Source: Magnetospirillum sp. UT-4 (GTDB lineage Bacteria; Pseudomonadota; Alphaproteobacteria; Rhodospirillales; Magnetospirillaceae). Taken from it: DNA of 64,000 bases. Each line of letters opens with the position of its first letter. Within the stretch, counting starts at the first letter, position 1. The stretch spans positions 1 through 64,000 of the forward strand of contig NZ_CACVCG010000057.1 in NCBI RefSeq assembly GCF_902729435.1, given 5' to 3'. Below are positions 1 through 8,730 of this stretch, piece by piece. The translations under genes and the position numbers were made by a program. The notes under the pieces were generated by a model, which saw nothing but the letters and a program-made list of their open reading frames with translations, ran no database searches and was not told the DNA's origin.

Positions 1-1048
1 CGTTGCGCTCGCGTTCCGCCGCCTGACGCCCTTCCCAGCCGCGCTCCAGATCCTGGTCCGGGTCATGGCGCCCGATCGAAAACAGGGTCCCGGTGCCGAA
101 CACCATGACGTTCAGAAGCAGCAAGCCGAATTGGGCGTATTTGGCGGTGCCGAGCTGGGCAGGGCCGGCCCAGGGCAAAATGTCGAGCAGGGACTGCCAC
201 AGGCCGGACAGCCAATTGACCGATTGTGGCGCTGCCGCCTGGGTGCGGAATGCATTGGCCGACAATCCGGTGGCGTTCAGTTCGACCACCTGACCGCGCA
301 TCTTGTAGAGCACGAAGATCAGGATCATGGCGAGCAGAAGGATGATCACCGACGCGACCACGTTCATCGCCCGCCGTTGCGAGTGGCGGTACGATGCCCG
401 ATTGATCTGAATTCCGAGGAAGTGGGCGAACATCACGAAGGTGACGCCGATGAACAGCGCCACCACGTAGGACACCAATTCCGAGAATTCCAGGACCATC
501 CTGACGGCGACCTGGTTGATGGGCATTTCCAGGATTGCCAGGCCGCTGAGAATGGCGGTGTACACTGTCAGCCATGGCAGCCGATGGCCGAACAGCGGAT
601 TGGCAAAGGCCACCCTGGGCGGGCGGCCCGTCCGGAATTCCTGCTCCTGGTAACCGCGGACGGCCTCGGCGACCTTGCTCGCCACCGAGCGCCACTGGAC
701 CGAGGTCGGCCCCCGGGTCTGCTTGAGATGCACCAGGGCCGAGTTCTTCTGATCGACGAGCGCATCCTTGCGGCTGACGTATTCCGTCTCGCGTTCGACC
801 GTGAGGGAGGTCATCTCCTCATCGATGTGATCGAAGGCCTCCCGCAGGCGCAACGTGTATCGGTTCAGCGCGGCGCGAGCCTCGTTGATACGACCCAGTT
901 CATGCGGGGAGAAGCCGGTCTGGTGCGACGGGGGGAATTCCCGGCGGCCATCCTCCTCACCGCGTTGCACATCGGCGAGAGTGTCGCGCTCCGAGAACTG
1001 AATGTACTCAGTGAGCGTCTCATTTGCGATTGATACATCCATCGACAT
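1..1048 (-). CDS. Membrane protein of unknown function, C-terminus outside the window
   Basis: I do not recognise this family. The frame is open from the ATG at 1048 to the left edge, giving about 349 visible residues with no stop. The first ~155 residues are charged and soluble (rich in Glu, Arg, Lys, probably helical). Four hydrophobic stretches follow at about residues 157-175, 185-212, 227-248 and 304-326, and the visible end is again charged. The ATG at 1048 is the most upstream Met in frame; an upstream in-frame stop lies at 1091-1093 and a second ATG is at 1042. A TATTAT box (1076-1081 on the minus strand) lies 27 bp upstream of the start, but I see no convincing -35. Codon use looks less GC-biased than in the neighbours. 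The frame is convincing, the function unknown. Confidence 0.7.
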   Translation of the reverse strand, partial: MSMDVSIANETLTEYIQFSERDTLADVQRGEEDGRREFPPSHQTGFSPHELGRINEARAALNRYTLRLREAFDHIDEEMTSLTVERETEYVSRKDALVDQKNSALVHLKQTRGPTSVQWRSVASKVAEAVRGYQEQEFRTGRPPRVAFANPLFGHRLPWLTVYTAILSGLAILEMPINQVAVRMVLEFSELVSYVVALFIGVTFVMFAHFLGIQINRASYRHSQRRAMNVVASVIILLLAMILIFVLYKMRGQVVELNATGLSANAFRTQAAAPQSVNWLSGLWQSLLDILPWAGPAQLGTAKYAQFGLLLLNVMVFGTGTLFSIGRHDPDQDLERGWEGRQAAERERN

Positions 1049-1132
1049 AGCCCATTGGTGGAGCGCGTCGATACGATAATACGCAAATGCTCATAGAGTC
1101 ACGCAGGAGTCATAACGTTTTAATTGTATACA

Positions 1133-1711
1133 CTAAAGCAGCTTCACCACCGCGAATCCCGCCACGATCAGCAGCACCATGGCGGTCATCACCAGCTTAA
1201 GGCGCTTTTCCACGAAGTCGCGGATGGGGGGGCCGAATTTCCACAGCAGGGCGGCGACCAGGAAGAAGCGCATGGCCCGGGCGATGAAGCTGGCGAAGGT
1301 GAATTCCGCCAGGTCGAAGTGGAAGGCGCCGGCGGCGATGGTGATCAGTTTGTAGGGGATGGGGGTGGCGCCTTTGACGATGATCACCCAGGCGCCGTAT
1401 TCGTCGACCAGCGGCTTGAAGGCGGCGAACTTCTCGGTCAGGTGGAAGGCGGCCAGGATGGCCATGCCCACGGTATCCATGAAGAAATAGCCGATGGCGT
1501 AGCCGAAATAGCCGCCCACCACCGAGGACAGGGTGCAGACCAGGGCGATGCGGAACCAGCGGGTCGGGGCGGCCAGGATCAGCGGGATCAGCATGACGTC
1601 GGGCGGGATGGGAAAGAACGAGCTTTCCATGAACGAGATCGCCGCCAGCCACCAGATGGCGTGGCGATGCCCGGCCTTGTCCATCACCCAGTCGTAGCTC
1701 TTCTGCAGCAT
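1133..1711 (-). CDS. YqaA-family (DedA/VTT-like) inner membrane protein
   Basis: A 192-residue polytopic membrane protein of the YqaA branch of the DedA/SNARE-associated (VTT) superfamily. What is seen: hydrophobic segments at about 18-45, 55-85, 105-130 and 135-190, and the family-typical ESSFFPIPPDV motif near residue 29, followed further on by a KGATPIPYK loop. Known of the family: DedA/VTT proteins are linked to lipid scrambling and membrane homeostasis; YqaA itself has no firm role. It is transcribed divergently from the DivL-like kinase gene, with 134 bp between the two starts. The length is normal for YqaA. The first ATG at 1711 is used; the protein begins MLQKSYDW, typical of the family. 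Confidence 0.85.
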   Translation of the reverse strand: MLQKSYDWVMDKAGHRHAIWWLAAISFMESSFFPIPPDVMLIPLILAAPTRWFRIALVCTLSSVVGGYFGYAIGYFFMDTVGMAILAAFHLTEKFAAFKPLVDEYGAWVIIVKGATPIPYKLITIAAGAFHFDLAEFTFASFIARAMRFFLVAALLWKFGPPIRDFVEKRLKLVMTAMVLLIVAGFAVVKLL

Positions 1712-1845
1712 CCGTTCCGCTCCACCCGAGGTCCGGGCGAGGTGTAGCAGCCGTCCGCGGTCCCGGCAACCCGAATGGGTGTTGCTGACGCCTTGTCTTT
1801 TGGCCGCCCTGGCTGCACTCTCCCCGGACGCGGAAGGGAGGTGGA

Positions 1846-4230
1846 ATGGGGGACGGTCTGCCCTGGTTCGATGCCGTCGCGCTGGGCATCGGCGCGGCGC
1901 TGGCGCTGGCGGCCTTGCTGCCGGTGGTGGCGTGGCAGCGCTGGCGGCTGGGCAAGCTGGCGTCGCGCGCCGCCGCGTCGCGGGCCGAGGCCCGGGGCCT
2001 GCTGGAATGCCTGGCCACCAGCCCCGACGGCTTCTATTGCTGGTCGGCGGCCGGGCCGGAAAGCTGCTCGCGCCGGCTGGCGGTGCTGCTCGGCCTGCCG
2101 CGCGGGCTGGATTCGGACTTCGCCGAGGTGATCGCCGCCTTCGCGCCCGAGGACGGGCTGGCCCTGGAGAACGCGGTGGAGCGCCTGCGCAGCGAGGGCG
2201 ACGGCTTCGAGGGCGAGTACGCCCTGGCCGCCGGCGAGCGCAAGGTCCGCGTCCTCGGCGTCCGCGCCGTCGGCCCCGATGGCGAGGTCCTCGCCGACCT
2301 GGTGTGGATGCGCGACGTCAGCGAGGGCGCCTCGGTGGTCGATGACCTCGCCCGCTCGCTGCAGGCTCTGGCTGCGGACACCGCCTATCTCAAGGCGCTG
2401 ATCGACGCCCTGCCCATGCCGGTGTGGCTGCGCGACGAGGATTTGTCGCTGCTGGCGGTCAACCGCGCCTACGCCGCCGCCGTCGATGCCGCCGGACCCG
2501 AGGCGGTGGTGCACGCCCAGGTCGAGCTGGCCCCCGACGCCCTGGTGCGCGAGGCCCGCGCCCTGGCCGCCCGCGCCCGCGCCGCCGGGGAACCCCGCTC
2601 GGAAAGCTTCCACCTGGTGCTGGGCGGCGAGCGCCGGCTGGTGCAGGTGACCGAGGTGCCGGTCTCGGTCGGCGACACCCTGCTCACCGCCGGCCTGATC
2701 CACGACCAGACCCGGGTCGAGGAGCTGCGCGCCGAGCTGGACCACCACGTCAGCGCCCAGGCCGAGGTGCTGGAGCGCCTGGCCACCGCCATCGCCATCT
2801 TCACCACCGACACCAGGCTGGCCTTCTTCAACACCGCCTTCGCCCGGCTGTGGCGCCTGGACCGCGAATGGCTTGGCTCGCAGCCCACCTACGGGGCGGT
2901 GATGGACGCCCTGCGCGAGCGCCGCCTGCTGCCCGAGGCCGCCGATTACCGCGCCTACAAGGAAGAGGAGCTGAAGCGCTTCATCTCGCTGATCGACCCC
3001 ATCGAGACGCTGATGCACCTGCCCGACGGCCGCACCCTGCGCCGGCTGGTGTCGCCGCACCCCTATGGCGGGCTGATCTTCACCTACGAGGACGTCACCG
3101 ACACCCTGGCGCTGGAACGCTCGTTCAACACCGCCATGGCGGTGCAGCGCGAGACCCTGGACCACCTGCACGAAGGCATCGCGGTGTTCGGCGGCGACGG
3201 CCGGCTGAAGCTGTCCAACCCGGCCTTCGGGCGGATCTGGGACCTGACGCCGGAGGACCTGGCCGGCGAGCCCCATGCCTCGGAGATCGTCGAGCGCCTG
3301 AAGCCGTTCTTCGAAGGCCGGCCCGACCGCGCCTCGACCTGGCCGGCGGCGCGCGAGCGGCTGGTGCGGCTGGTCGGCGACCGCGCCTCCACCGACGGCC
3401 GCCTCGACCGCCAGGACGGCGCCATCCTGGCCTGCACCTCGGTGCCGCTGCCCGACGGCGCCATCCTGCTCACCTTCCTCGACGTCACCGATACCGCCCG
3501 GGTCGAACGCGCCCTGATCGAGCGCAACGAGGCGCTGGCCGCCGCCGACACCCTGAAGAGCGAATTCATCGCCAACGTCTCGGCCGAGGTGGCCAAGCCG
3601 CTGACCACCGTCATCGGCTTCGCCGAGATGCTGTCGGCGGAGTATTTCGGCAAGCTGTCGAAGCGCCAGCACGATTACGTCAAGGGCATCGGCGATGCCG
3701 GCCAGGCGCTGAAGGCGCTGGTCTCGGACATCCTCGACCTGGCCGCCATCGAGGCCGGGCAGATGACCCTGGAGCTGGATTCGGTCGACCTGCACCCGCT
3801 GCTGTCGTCGGTGCTGGGGCTGGTGCGCGAGCGGGTGCGCGAGAAGAAGCTGACCCTGGACTTCGCCTGCCCGCTGGACATCGGCTGGATCGTCGCCGAT
3901 CAGCGCCGCCTCAAGCAGGTGATGTTCAACCTGGTCGGCAACGCGGTGAAGTTCACCCCCAATGGCGGCGCCATCACCGTGGGAGCGGCGCGCGACGGCG
4001 CCGAGGTGATCCTGACCGTCACCGATTCCGGCCCCGGCATCTCGCCCGAAGACCAGGCCCGGGTGTTCGACAGCTTCGTCCGCACCGCCCCCGACACCGG
4101 CCAGGGCGGCGCCGGCCTGGGCCTGGCGCTGGTGCGCCGCTTCGTCGAACTGCACGGCGGCCGAGTCGAGCTGAAAAGCCTCGCCGGCCAGGGCACCACG
4201 GTGACCATCAGGCTGCCGGTGGGGGTGTGA
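1846..4230 (+). CDS. divL: DivL-like PAS-domain histidine kinase homologue with Ala in place of the phospho-acceptor His
   Basis: A 794-residue sensor-kinase homologue, close in size and layout to Caulobacter DivL (769 residues). Order: one N-terminal membrane segment (about 8-28), about four PAS-like regions (45-150, 175-290, 300-410, 425-555), a HisKA dimerisation helix (565-630) and a HATPase domain (670-790). The ATPase boxes look intact: N box with Asn in FNLVGNAVKF, DSGPGI, and GGAGLGLAL. The H box reads FIANVSAEVAKPL: residue 580, normally the phospho-acceptor His (Tyr550 in Caulobacter DivL), is Ala, and the usual RTPL is AKPL. It therefore cannot autophosphorylate at the normal site. 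The DivL name is inferred from domain order, the replaced H-box residue, and ctrA, fliI and a divK-like gene lying nearby. RBS GGGAGG at 1836-1841 precedes the ATG. It could instead be another degenerate PAS kinase. Confidence 0.72.
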   Translation: MGDGLPWFDAVALGIGAALALAALLPVVAWQRWRLGKLASRAAASRAEARGLLECLATSPDGFYCWSAAGPESCSRRLAVLLGLPRGLDSDFAEVIAAFAPEDGLALENAVERLRSEGDGFEGEYALAAGERKVRVLGVRAVGPDGEVLADLVWMRDVSEGASVVDDLARSLQALAADTAYLKALIDALPMPVWLRDEDLSLLAVNRAYAAAVDAAGPEAVVHAQVELAPDALVREARALAARARAAGEPRSESFHLVLGGERRLVQVTEVPVSVGDTLLTAGLIHDQTRVEELRAELDHHVSAQAEVLERLATAIAIFTTDTRLAFFNTAFARLWRLDREWLGSQPTYGAVMDALRERRLLPEAADYRAYKEEELKRFISLIDPIETLMHLPDGRTLRRLVSPHPYGGLIFTYEDVTDTLALERSFNTAMAVQRETLDHLHEGIAVFGGDGRLKLSNPAFGRIWDLTPEDLAGEPHASEIVERLKPFFEGRPDRASTWPAARERLVRLVGDRASTDGRLDRQDGAILACTSVPLPDGAILLTFLDVTDTARVERALIERNEALAAADTLKSEFIANVSAEVAKPLTTVIGFAEMLSAEYFGKLSKRQHDYVKGIGDAGQALKALVSDILDLAAIEAGQMTLELDSVDLHPLLSSVLGLVRERVREKKLTLDFACPLDIGWIVADQRRLKQVMFNLVGNAVKFTPNGGAITVGAARDGAEVILTVTDSGPGISPEDQARVFDSFVRTAPDTGQGGAGLGLALVRRFVELHGGRVELKSLAGQGTTVTIRLPVGV

Positions 4231-4298
4231 GGATGTGCGGGGCGGGTCATGCCACCCGTCATCGAGACCATCGCAAGGAAGGTGTCACCGCCCTGAAA

Positions 4299-4325
4299 TA
4301 GGTAAAAGATCCTTGTCTAGGTAAA
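4299..4325 (+). repeat. Direct repeat TAGGTAAA, possible operator
   Basis: TAGGTAAA occurs at 4299-4306 and again at 4318-4325. The 19-bp period is close to two helical turns. The pair sits just upstream of the -35 box at 4331, so it is a candidate activator-binding site for the gene at 4418. The function is inferred from position alone. Confidence 0.4.
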
Positions 4326-4330
4326 TAACC

Positions 4331-4359
4331 TTGACATTCACGGGGCGCTCGGCTAAATT
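4331..4359 (+). promoter_or_regulatory. Sigma-70-type promoter for the gene at 4418
   Basis: A perfect TTGACA (4331-4336) is followed after exactly 17 bp by TAAATT (4354-4359, 4 of 6 to TATAAT). Transcription would start near 4366, leaving a leader of about 52 nt with RBS GGAAGG before the ATG at 4418. This also argues against the longer reading frame that opens at 4331, because that start lies inside the promoter. Confidence 0.6.
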
Positions 4360-4417
4360 CCGACCCCGGCGGCAGCTCGCGGAGCGGCCATTTTTTGGAC
4401 GCAGGAAGGAACATACC

Positions 4418-5818
4418 ATGTACAAGCAGCCATTCGCGAGCTCCTCGCGTTCTTCGCTCCTGTCGCAACTTCAGACGCAATGGACCGGTGACCGGGCGGG
4501 AGGTGGGTTCTTCGATCTCTATGGCTCGGTTGGTCCCGGCCAAGCCAATCGTCCCCAGGACGTCATCAAGGTCGAGGCCGCGCTGGGCAACACCGATCAC
4601 TTCGATTTGGCCAAGATGGGCGGCCCCACCGGGTATTTCGGGCTGGGGTTGGAGAACGGGGTCAAGAGCTACCAGGCTGCCAACAAACTCAAGCAGGACG
4701 GCATCCTGAATCCCGGAGGGCCGACCATCTCCAGCCTGAGGCAGAGTGTCGGCGGCCTTCTCTCCGACTACACCCCGCCCACGCCGGCGGAGGTCGAGGA
4801 TCACCAGTCCAGGATCGCCCAGGGCGAGCCCGGCATCCTGAATCTGCGGCCGGCGCGCCTATCCTTTTTCGGCCCGCGGCAACCGGCGGACCTGGATGAG
4901 ACCACCCTCGCCTTCAACGACGACAGCGCAGGCGCACTGACCAGGAGTTCCGTCAACGGCTCGGTGCCGGACATCTATTCCAGCTTCTACCGGCAGGCGG
5001 GAAGCGCGGCCAAGCCCACCATCTGGGACCTGGCAGAAAAGGTGAACCACGCGTCTGGTCGCGACCGCGCCGACCAGATCCTGCACGGTATCGCCAAGGG
5101 CCTGACGCCGGAGCAGAACGCCGAGTTGTTCGGGGCAATGCCCAACACCCGCCCGGTCGGGGTGAGGAATTCCGATTTGGCCGACGATAGCGGAGCGCCG
5201 CTCTTCCGCATGCTCGCCGATGAACCGGCGCCGGAGCCCGCACCGGAGCCGGCACCGGAACCGGGCCCCGATCAGCCGTCCAATCCCCCGCCGGAGCAGC
5301 CGCCCTCCGGCCCGAAGCAACCGGAGGATCCTGACGAGCCCGACTGCCAGGACCTGTTCGACGCATTCATGGCGGCCCAGGCCGAACGGGATGCCGCCCA
5401 GGAAGAAGTTCAGCGCATTCAGGATGAACTGGACCAGGTCGAAGCCGAAATCGCGGAGGTTCGCCAGCAGATCGATGATGCGAAACGCTTGGCCTTTGAA
5501 GGCGGGGCCAAGGGATGGGCAGAGGGAAAAATAGTACCGTTCCCAATTCTTGGGCCGCTAGGAAGAATTATTAGCGCGGGAAACCTCATTAGTCAAGGCA
5601 TTGGTGCTGCAAAAGGCTCTGCAACGGCCAGGGAGTATTTGCGTTCCGAACTCAAACCCAAGCTCGATGAGCTTGAAAAACAGCGGGATGCCCTAATTAA
5701 AACTAAAGCAGAAGCGGATTTAGTCCTTGAAGACGCCCAGTCCGGCATGGACGAAGTGGCTCAAGCCTACGAAGAATGCCAAAATGGTAACGGCAAGAAG
5801 CCTTCACCGAAAGAATAG
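4418..5818 (+). CDS. Peptidoglycan-binding-like domain, proline-rich linker and coiled-coil protein
   Basis: 466 residues, function not known. Residues ~40-108 look like a PG_binding_1 domain (DVIKVEAALG, then GYFGLGLENGVKSYQ and KQDGILNPG). Residues ~110-265 show no recognised motif. Residues ~267-312 are a Pro/Glu repeat linker (EPAPEPAPEP and variants). The C-terminus is an acidic heptad-rich coiled coil (~325-365), a Gly-rich hydrophobic stretch (~365-410) and a second coiled coil (~415-460), so the tail could fold as a helical hairpin. No signal peptide is visible. The last ~300 bases are clearly more AT-rich than the rest, a hint of mixed origin. Start chosen at the ATG after GGAAGG, not at the in-frame start at 4331 inside the promoter. 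Its end lies 7 bp from the convergent Sel1 gene. A secreted or phage-like cell-wall protein is possible but unproven. Confidence 0.7.
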   Translation: MYKQPFASSSRSSLLSQLQTQWTGDRAGGGFFDLYGSVGPGQANRPQDVIKVEAALGNTDHFDLAKMGGPTGYFGLGLENGVKSYQAANKLKQDGILNPGGPTISSLRQSVGGLLSDYTPPTPAEVEDHQSRIAQGEPGILNLRPARLSFFGPRQPADLDETTLAFNDDSAGALTRSSVNGSVPDIYSSFYRQAGSAAKPTIWDLAEKVNHASGRDRADQILHGIAKGLTPEQNAELFGAMPNTRPVGVRNSDLADDSGAPLFRMLADEPAPEPAPEPAPEPGPDQPSNPPPEQPPSGPKQPEDPDEPDCQDLFDAFMAAQAERDAAQEEVQRIQDELDQVEAEIAEVRQQIDDAKRLAFEGGAKGWAEGKIVPFPILGPLGRIISAGNLISQGIGAAKGSATAREYLRSELKPKLDELEKQRDALIKTKAEADLVLEDAQSGMDEVAQAYEECQNGNGKKPSPKE

Positions 5819-5825
5819 GCAGACG

Positions 5826-6830
5826 CTATTCCCAGCAATCCATCTCGTCGGGACGGTTCCATGGCGGATCGGTAAGGAATTCCTTTTCCTTCAGGAGGGC
5901 GGAGGTGATTACGGGCTGGCGACCGGCGCTGGTCGCCGCCTGACGCAGCTGATCATCCACCGCCTCTCCACGACGTTTGGCGTGCGCCAACAAAATAAGG
6001 GCGGCGCGCGGGTCGGCGGGAACGCCCTCCGCCCCGTCGATCAACAGCGCCCCCAGCCGCGCCATGGCGGGCGGGTGTGCACGCCGGTTCCACCAATAAG
6101 CGGCGCGGTCGGGCCGGGCGGGGACGCCGCGTCCCTGCAGCAATTGATCCCCCAGCGCCACCGCCGCCTCGGACGAGCCGAATTCGACCGCTTCGATCCG
6201 CCACAGGCAGGCCGCCTGCGGGTCGGGCAGGAAGCCGTTGCCGGCCTCGATGCGGTCGGCATAGTCCGCCATGGCCTCACTCCGGATGGACATCTCCATG
6301 AAGCGCAGGAACTCCTCCCCGTTCCACCAGTCCGGAGGGGCTGTGTCCAGCGAGAAGTAGAAAAGGGTCTCCACGAGTTCTTTGTCGGCATGGCCCACTT
6401 TCGGATCGGTGAACCAACGCAGGATGGCCGCCTGGTACCACCAGCGCGCCTTGGTCTCGTCGGCCGGCAGGCCGTGGCCGAGATAGCCCCACGCCAGTCC
6501 CCACATGGCCGGAATGTAGCGCTGCCGGATGGCGCGCTGGAACAGCGCCTCGGCCCGGTCGGGATCGGCGGGCCGGCACAGCCCGTCGCGGGTCATGACG
6601 GCCTCCATGGTATCCGCGGCGGCGGCGTTCCCCTGGCGGCCATCGGCCAGAAGCCGCTCGGCCTCGGGGCAGTTCCCCGAATGCAGGGCCTCGAACCAGC
6701 CGCTCTGCCATTCCGGCAACGGCAGGCTCTTCAAGTCACCATTGGGGGGCGGGGTGCCAGGCTCGGCGGCCCAGGCCATGGGGGCCAGGGCAACAAGGCA
6801 CAGCAGTACGGCGGGGCGCAACCAGGTCAC
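5826..6830 (-). CDS. Secreted Sel1/TPR-like repeat protein
   Basis: 334 residues with a clear N-terminal signal peptide (hydrophobic core LRPAVLLCLVALAPMAWAA, cleavage after Ala expected), so exported to the periplasm. The mature part is helical and has Sel1-like repeats, for example RAEALFQRAIRQRYIPAMWGLAWGYL and ARWWYQAAILRWF, and later GDQLLQGRGVPARPDRAAYWWNRRA. Sel1 repeats are protein-protein interaction scaffolds; no enzymatic motif is visible. The start is taken as the GTG at 6830, preceded by an AGAGG ribosome site; the frame opens further upstream at 6926, but that extension is polar and would hide the signal peptide. It converges on the peptidoglycan-binding protein gene. Whether the two are functionally linked, as an effector and periplasmic partner could be, is speculation. 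Confidence 0.75.
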   Translation of the reverse strand: MTWLRPAVLLCLVALAPMAWAAEPGTPPPNGDLKSLPLPEWQSGWFEALHSGNCPEAERLLADGRQGNAAAADTMEAVMTRDGLCRPADPDRAEALFQRAIRQRYIPAMWGLAWGYLGHGLPADETKARWWYQAAILRWFTDPKVGHADKELVETLFYFSLDTAPPDWWNGEEFLRFMEMSIRSEAMADYADRIEAGNGFLPDPQAACLWRIEAVEFGSSEAAVALGDQLLQGRGVPARPDRAAYWWNRRAHPPAMARLGALLIDGAEGVPADPRAALILLAHAKRRGEAVDDQLRQAATSAGRQPVITSALLKEKEFLTDPPWNRPDEMDCWE

Positions 6831-6930
6831 GACAATCCTCTTGCTCGGACGTAGCAATGGTCTCAGCAAGCGGTCCGGGATGCAAGGGCGGGGGATGGGA
6901 CACCCTTGACCGCCGACGCGGTTCACCCCC

Positions 6931-6965
6931 CACCCCGGCCCTCCCCCACAAGGGGGGAGGGGGTG
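6931..6965. repeat. GC-rich hairpin between two genes
   Basis: An imperfect inverted repeat of C-rich and G-rich arms (CACCCC...CCTCCCCC against GGGGGGAGGGGGTG). Hairpins of this look are common between genes in alphaproteobacteria. On the minus strand it lies 10 bp after the chorismate mutase stop, so it may help end the gshA-aroQ transcript, but it has no U-tract. Confidence 0.5.
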
Positions 6966-6974
6966 CGGAAAGCG

Positions 6975-7271
6975 TCACCCCTCGGCGTGCAGCCTGGTGT
7001 ATTCCTTGGCCTCGAACACGATGTAGGCCTCGATCATGGCGCGGTAGATGTGTTCGATCAGATCGGGGTCCATGCCTTCCTCGTTGGCCAGGTGGCGGAC
7101 CTTCAGGACGATCTGTTCGATGCGGTCGGTGTCCACCACCGCCGCCTTGTCCGGCTTGAAGCCGGCGGCCTGGGCGACATAGCCGGCGCGCTCGGCGAGC
7201 AGGGGGACGATGCGGCGGTCCAGGCGGTCGATATGCTCGCGCACCTCGGCCAGGCTGCTGCATTGGGTCAT
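6975..7271 (-). CDS. Chorismate mutase, AroQ class
   Basis: A 98-residue all-helical protein matching the short AroQ chorismate mutases, which convert chorismate to prephenate on the way to Phe and Tyr. Visible family features: the N-terminal helix with LAEVREHIDRLDRRIVPLLAER (Arg and Asp pattern of the active site), a Lys in AAGFKPDKAAV, and the C-terminal helix LIEHIYRAMIEAYIVFE. The start is taken as ATG 7271 because GGAG lies 6 nt upstream. A second possible ATG at 7286 overlaps the gshA stop. It is therefore downstream of and probably cotranscribed with gshA. Sequence alone cannot exclude an isochorismate-pyruvate lyase (PchB-like) activity, since both share this fold. Confidence 0.82.
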   Translation of the reverse strand: MTQCSSLAEVREHIDRLDRRIVPLLAERAGYVAQAAGFKPDKAAVVDTDRIEQIVLKVRHLANEEGMDPDLIEHIYRAMIEAYIVFEAKEYTRLHAEG

Positions 7272-7285
7272 GGGATGCTCCGTCA

Positions 7286-8653
7286 TCAATACGCGTATTC
7301 GGCGAACAGCGGGTCGACGCTGCCCTGCCAGCGGCCGTGATAGGATTCCAGCATCTCCTCGGCGGCGGTGCGGCCCGACTGGGCGATGGCCATCAGGGTT
7401 TCCAGGAAGATGGATTCGTCGCGGCCGGAATCGTTGAGCCGGTGGCGGCGGCGCAATCCCTCGGCCGACAGGGCCAGCACCTCGATGCCGATATCCTGCA
7501 GGCTGCGCCCGCGCACGCTGGCCTTAAGCCCCAGGCGGGGGACGTCGGCGCGCAGCGCCTCGCGTTCCGGCAGCGTCCAGTCCTTGACCAGGTCCCAGGC
7601 GGCGTCCAGCGCGCCCTGGTCGTAGAGCAGCCCGACCCAGAAGGCCGGCAGGGCGCAGATGCGCCGCCACGGCCCGCCATCGGCACCGCGCATCTCCAGG
7701 TACTTCTTCAGGCGCACCTCGGGGAAGGCGGTGGTCAGGTGGTCGTTCCAGTCGCCGATGGTCGGCAGCTCGCCCGGCAGCGCCGGCAGCCGCCCGGCCA
7801 TGAAGTCGCGGAACGACTGGCCCGAGGCGTCGATGTAGCGGCCATCCCGGTAGACGAAGTACATGGGCACGTCGAGCATCCAGTCGACGTAGCGCTCGAA
7901 GCCGAAGCCGTCCTCGAACACGAAGGGCAGCATGCCGCAGCGGTCGGGATCGGTGTCGGTCCACACGTCCGAGCGGCCCGACAGCAGCCCCGAGGGCTTG
8001 CCCTCGACGAAGGGCGAACTGGCGAACAGGGCCGTGGCCAGCGGCTGCAGCGCCAGCGACACGCGGAACTTCTTCACCATGTCGGCTTCGGACGAATGGT
8101 CCAGGTTGACCTGCACGGTGCAGGTGCGCAGCATCATGTCCAGGCCCTTGGTGCCGCGCTTGGGCATGTAGTCGCGCATGATGGCGTAGCGCCCCTTGGG
8201 CATCCACGGGATGTCCTCGCGCCGCCATTTGGGCTGGAAGCCCACGCCCAGGATGCCGACCTTCAGCCGCGCCGCCACCTGCTTGACCTGCTTCAGGTGG
8301 GTGTAGGTTTCCTGGCAGACCTGATGGATGGTCTCCAGCGGCGCGCCGGACAGTTCCAGCTGCCCGCCCGGCTCCAGCGTCACCGAGGCGCCGGTGGCAT
8401 CGGTCAGGGCGATGACGTGGCCGCCCTCGGCCACCGGCTGCCAGCCGAAGCGGGTGAGCCCGTCCAGCAGCGCGCCGATGCCGCGCTCACCCTCGTAGGG
8501 CGGCGGGCGCAGGTCGTCCAGGGCGTAGACGAACTTCTCGTGCTCGGTGCCGATGCGCCAGGCGGAATCCGGCTTGCAGCCGGATTCGAGGTGTTCGACG
8601 AGCTGCCGCTTCGAGGTGATCGGCTCGCTGCTCGGCTTGGCGGGTGCGGACAT
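7286..8653 (-). CDS. gshA: Glutamate-cysteine ligase
   Basis: 455 residues. It catalyses the ATP-dependent joining of Glu and Cys, the first step of glutathione synthesis, in the cytoplasm. It belongs to the alphaproteobacterial/plant-type family (GCS2-like), recognised by [11 protein letters not shown] near the start, [40 protein letters not shown], and [17 protein letters not shown] in the centre. Length is normal for that family. Start chosen at ATG 8653 (protein MSAPAKPS), upstream of which GAGG is visible; a longer frame reaching 8704 is not needed. It is followed by chorismate mutase and preceded on the same strand by ctrA, from which it is separated by 129 bp containing a short tandem repeat. 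Confidence 0.93.
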   Translation of the reverse strand: MSAPAKPSSEPITSKRQLVEHLESGCKPDSAWRIGTEHEKFVYALDDLRPPPYEGERGIGALLDGLTRFGWQPVAEGGHVIALTDATGASVTLEPGGQLELSGAPLETIHQVCQETYTHLKQVKQVAARLKVGILGVGFQPKWRREDIPWMPKGRYAIMRDYMPKRGTKGLDMMLRTCTVQVNLDHSSEADMVKKFRVSLALQPLATALFASSPFVEGKPSGLLSGRSDVWTDTDPDRCGMLPFVFEDGFGFERYVDWMLDVPMYFVYRDGRYIDASGQSFRDFMAGRLPALPGELPTIGDWNDHLTTAFPEVRLKKYLEMRGADGGPWRRICALPAFWVGLLYDQGALDAAWDLVKDWTLPEREALRADVPRLGLKASVRGRSLQDIGIEVLALSAEGLRRRHRLNDSGRDESIFLETLMAIAQSGRTAAEEMLESYHGRWQGSVDPLFAEYAY

Positions 8654-8730
8654 GGGGCCTGGCCTCGCAACGGGTTCAGCCTGGGACGGAAGCCCCGGTA
8701 GCAAACGCCGTCAGGCAAGCAGCGTCAAGC

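Noticed and set aside
65-1033. Plus-strand frame of 322 codons at the left edge
   Set aside because: It mirrors the minus-strand membrane protein, whose translation shows proper membrane segments and a sensible start; the plus-strand product is polar and His/Gln-rich.
1684-4155. Very long open frame on the minus strand opposite the DivL-like gene (823 codons)
   Set aside because: Gly/Gln/His-rich low-complexity translation with no family resemblance; it is the antisense shadow of a GC-rich gene. The same reasoning removes the long opposite frames at 11526-13922, 14752-17007, 36656-37549, 51558-53699 and 55236-57176.
4331-4417. 29-codon N-terminal extension of the peptidoglycan-binding protein
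   Set aside because: It begins inside the -35 box and lacks a ribosome site; ATG 4418 has GGAAGG correctly placed.
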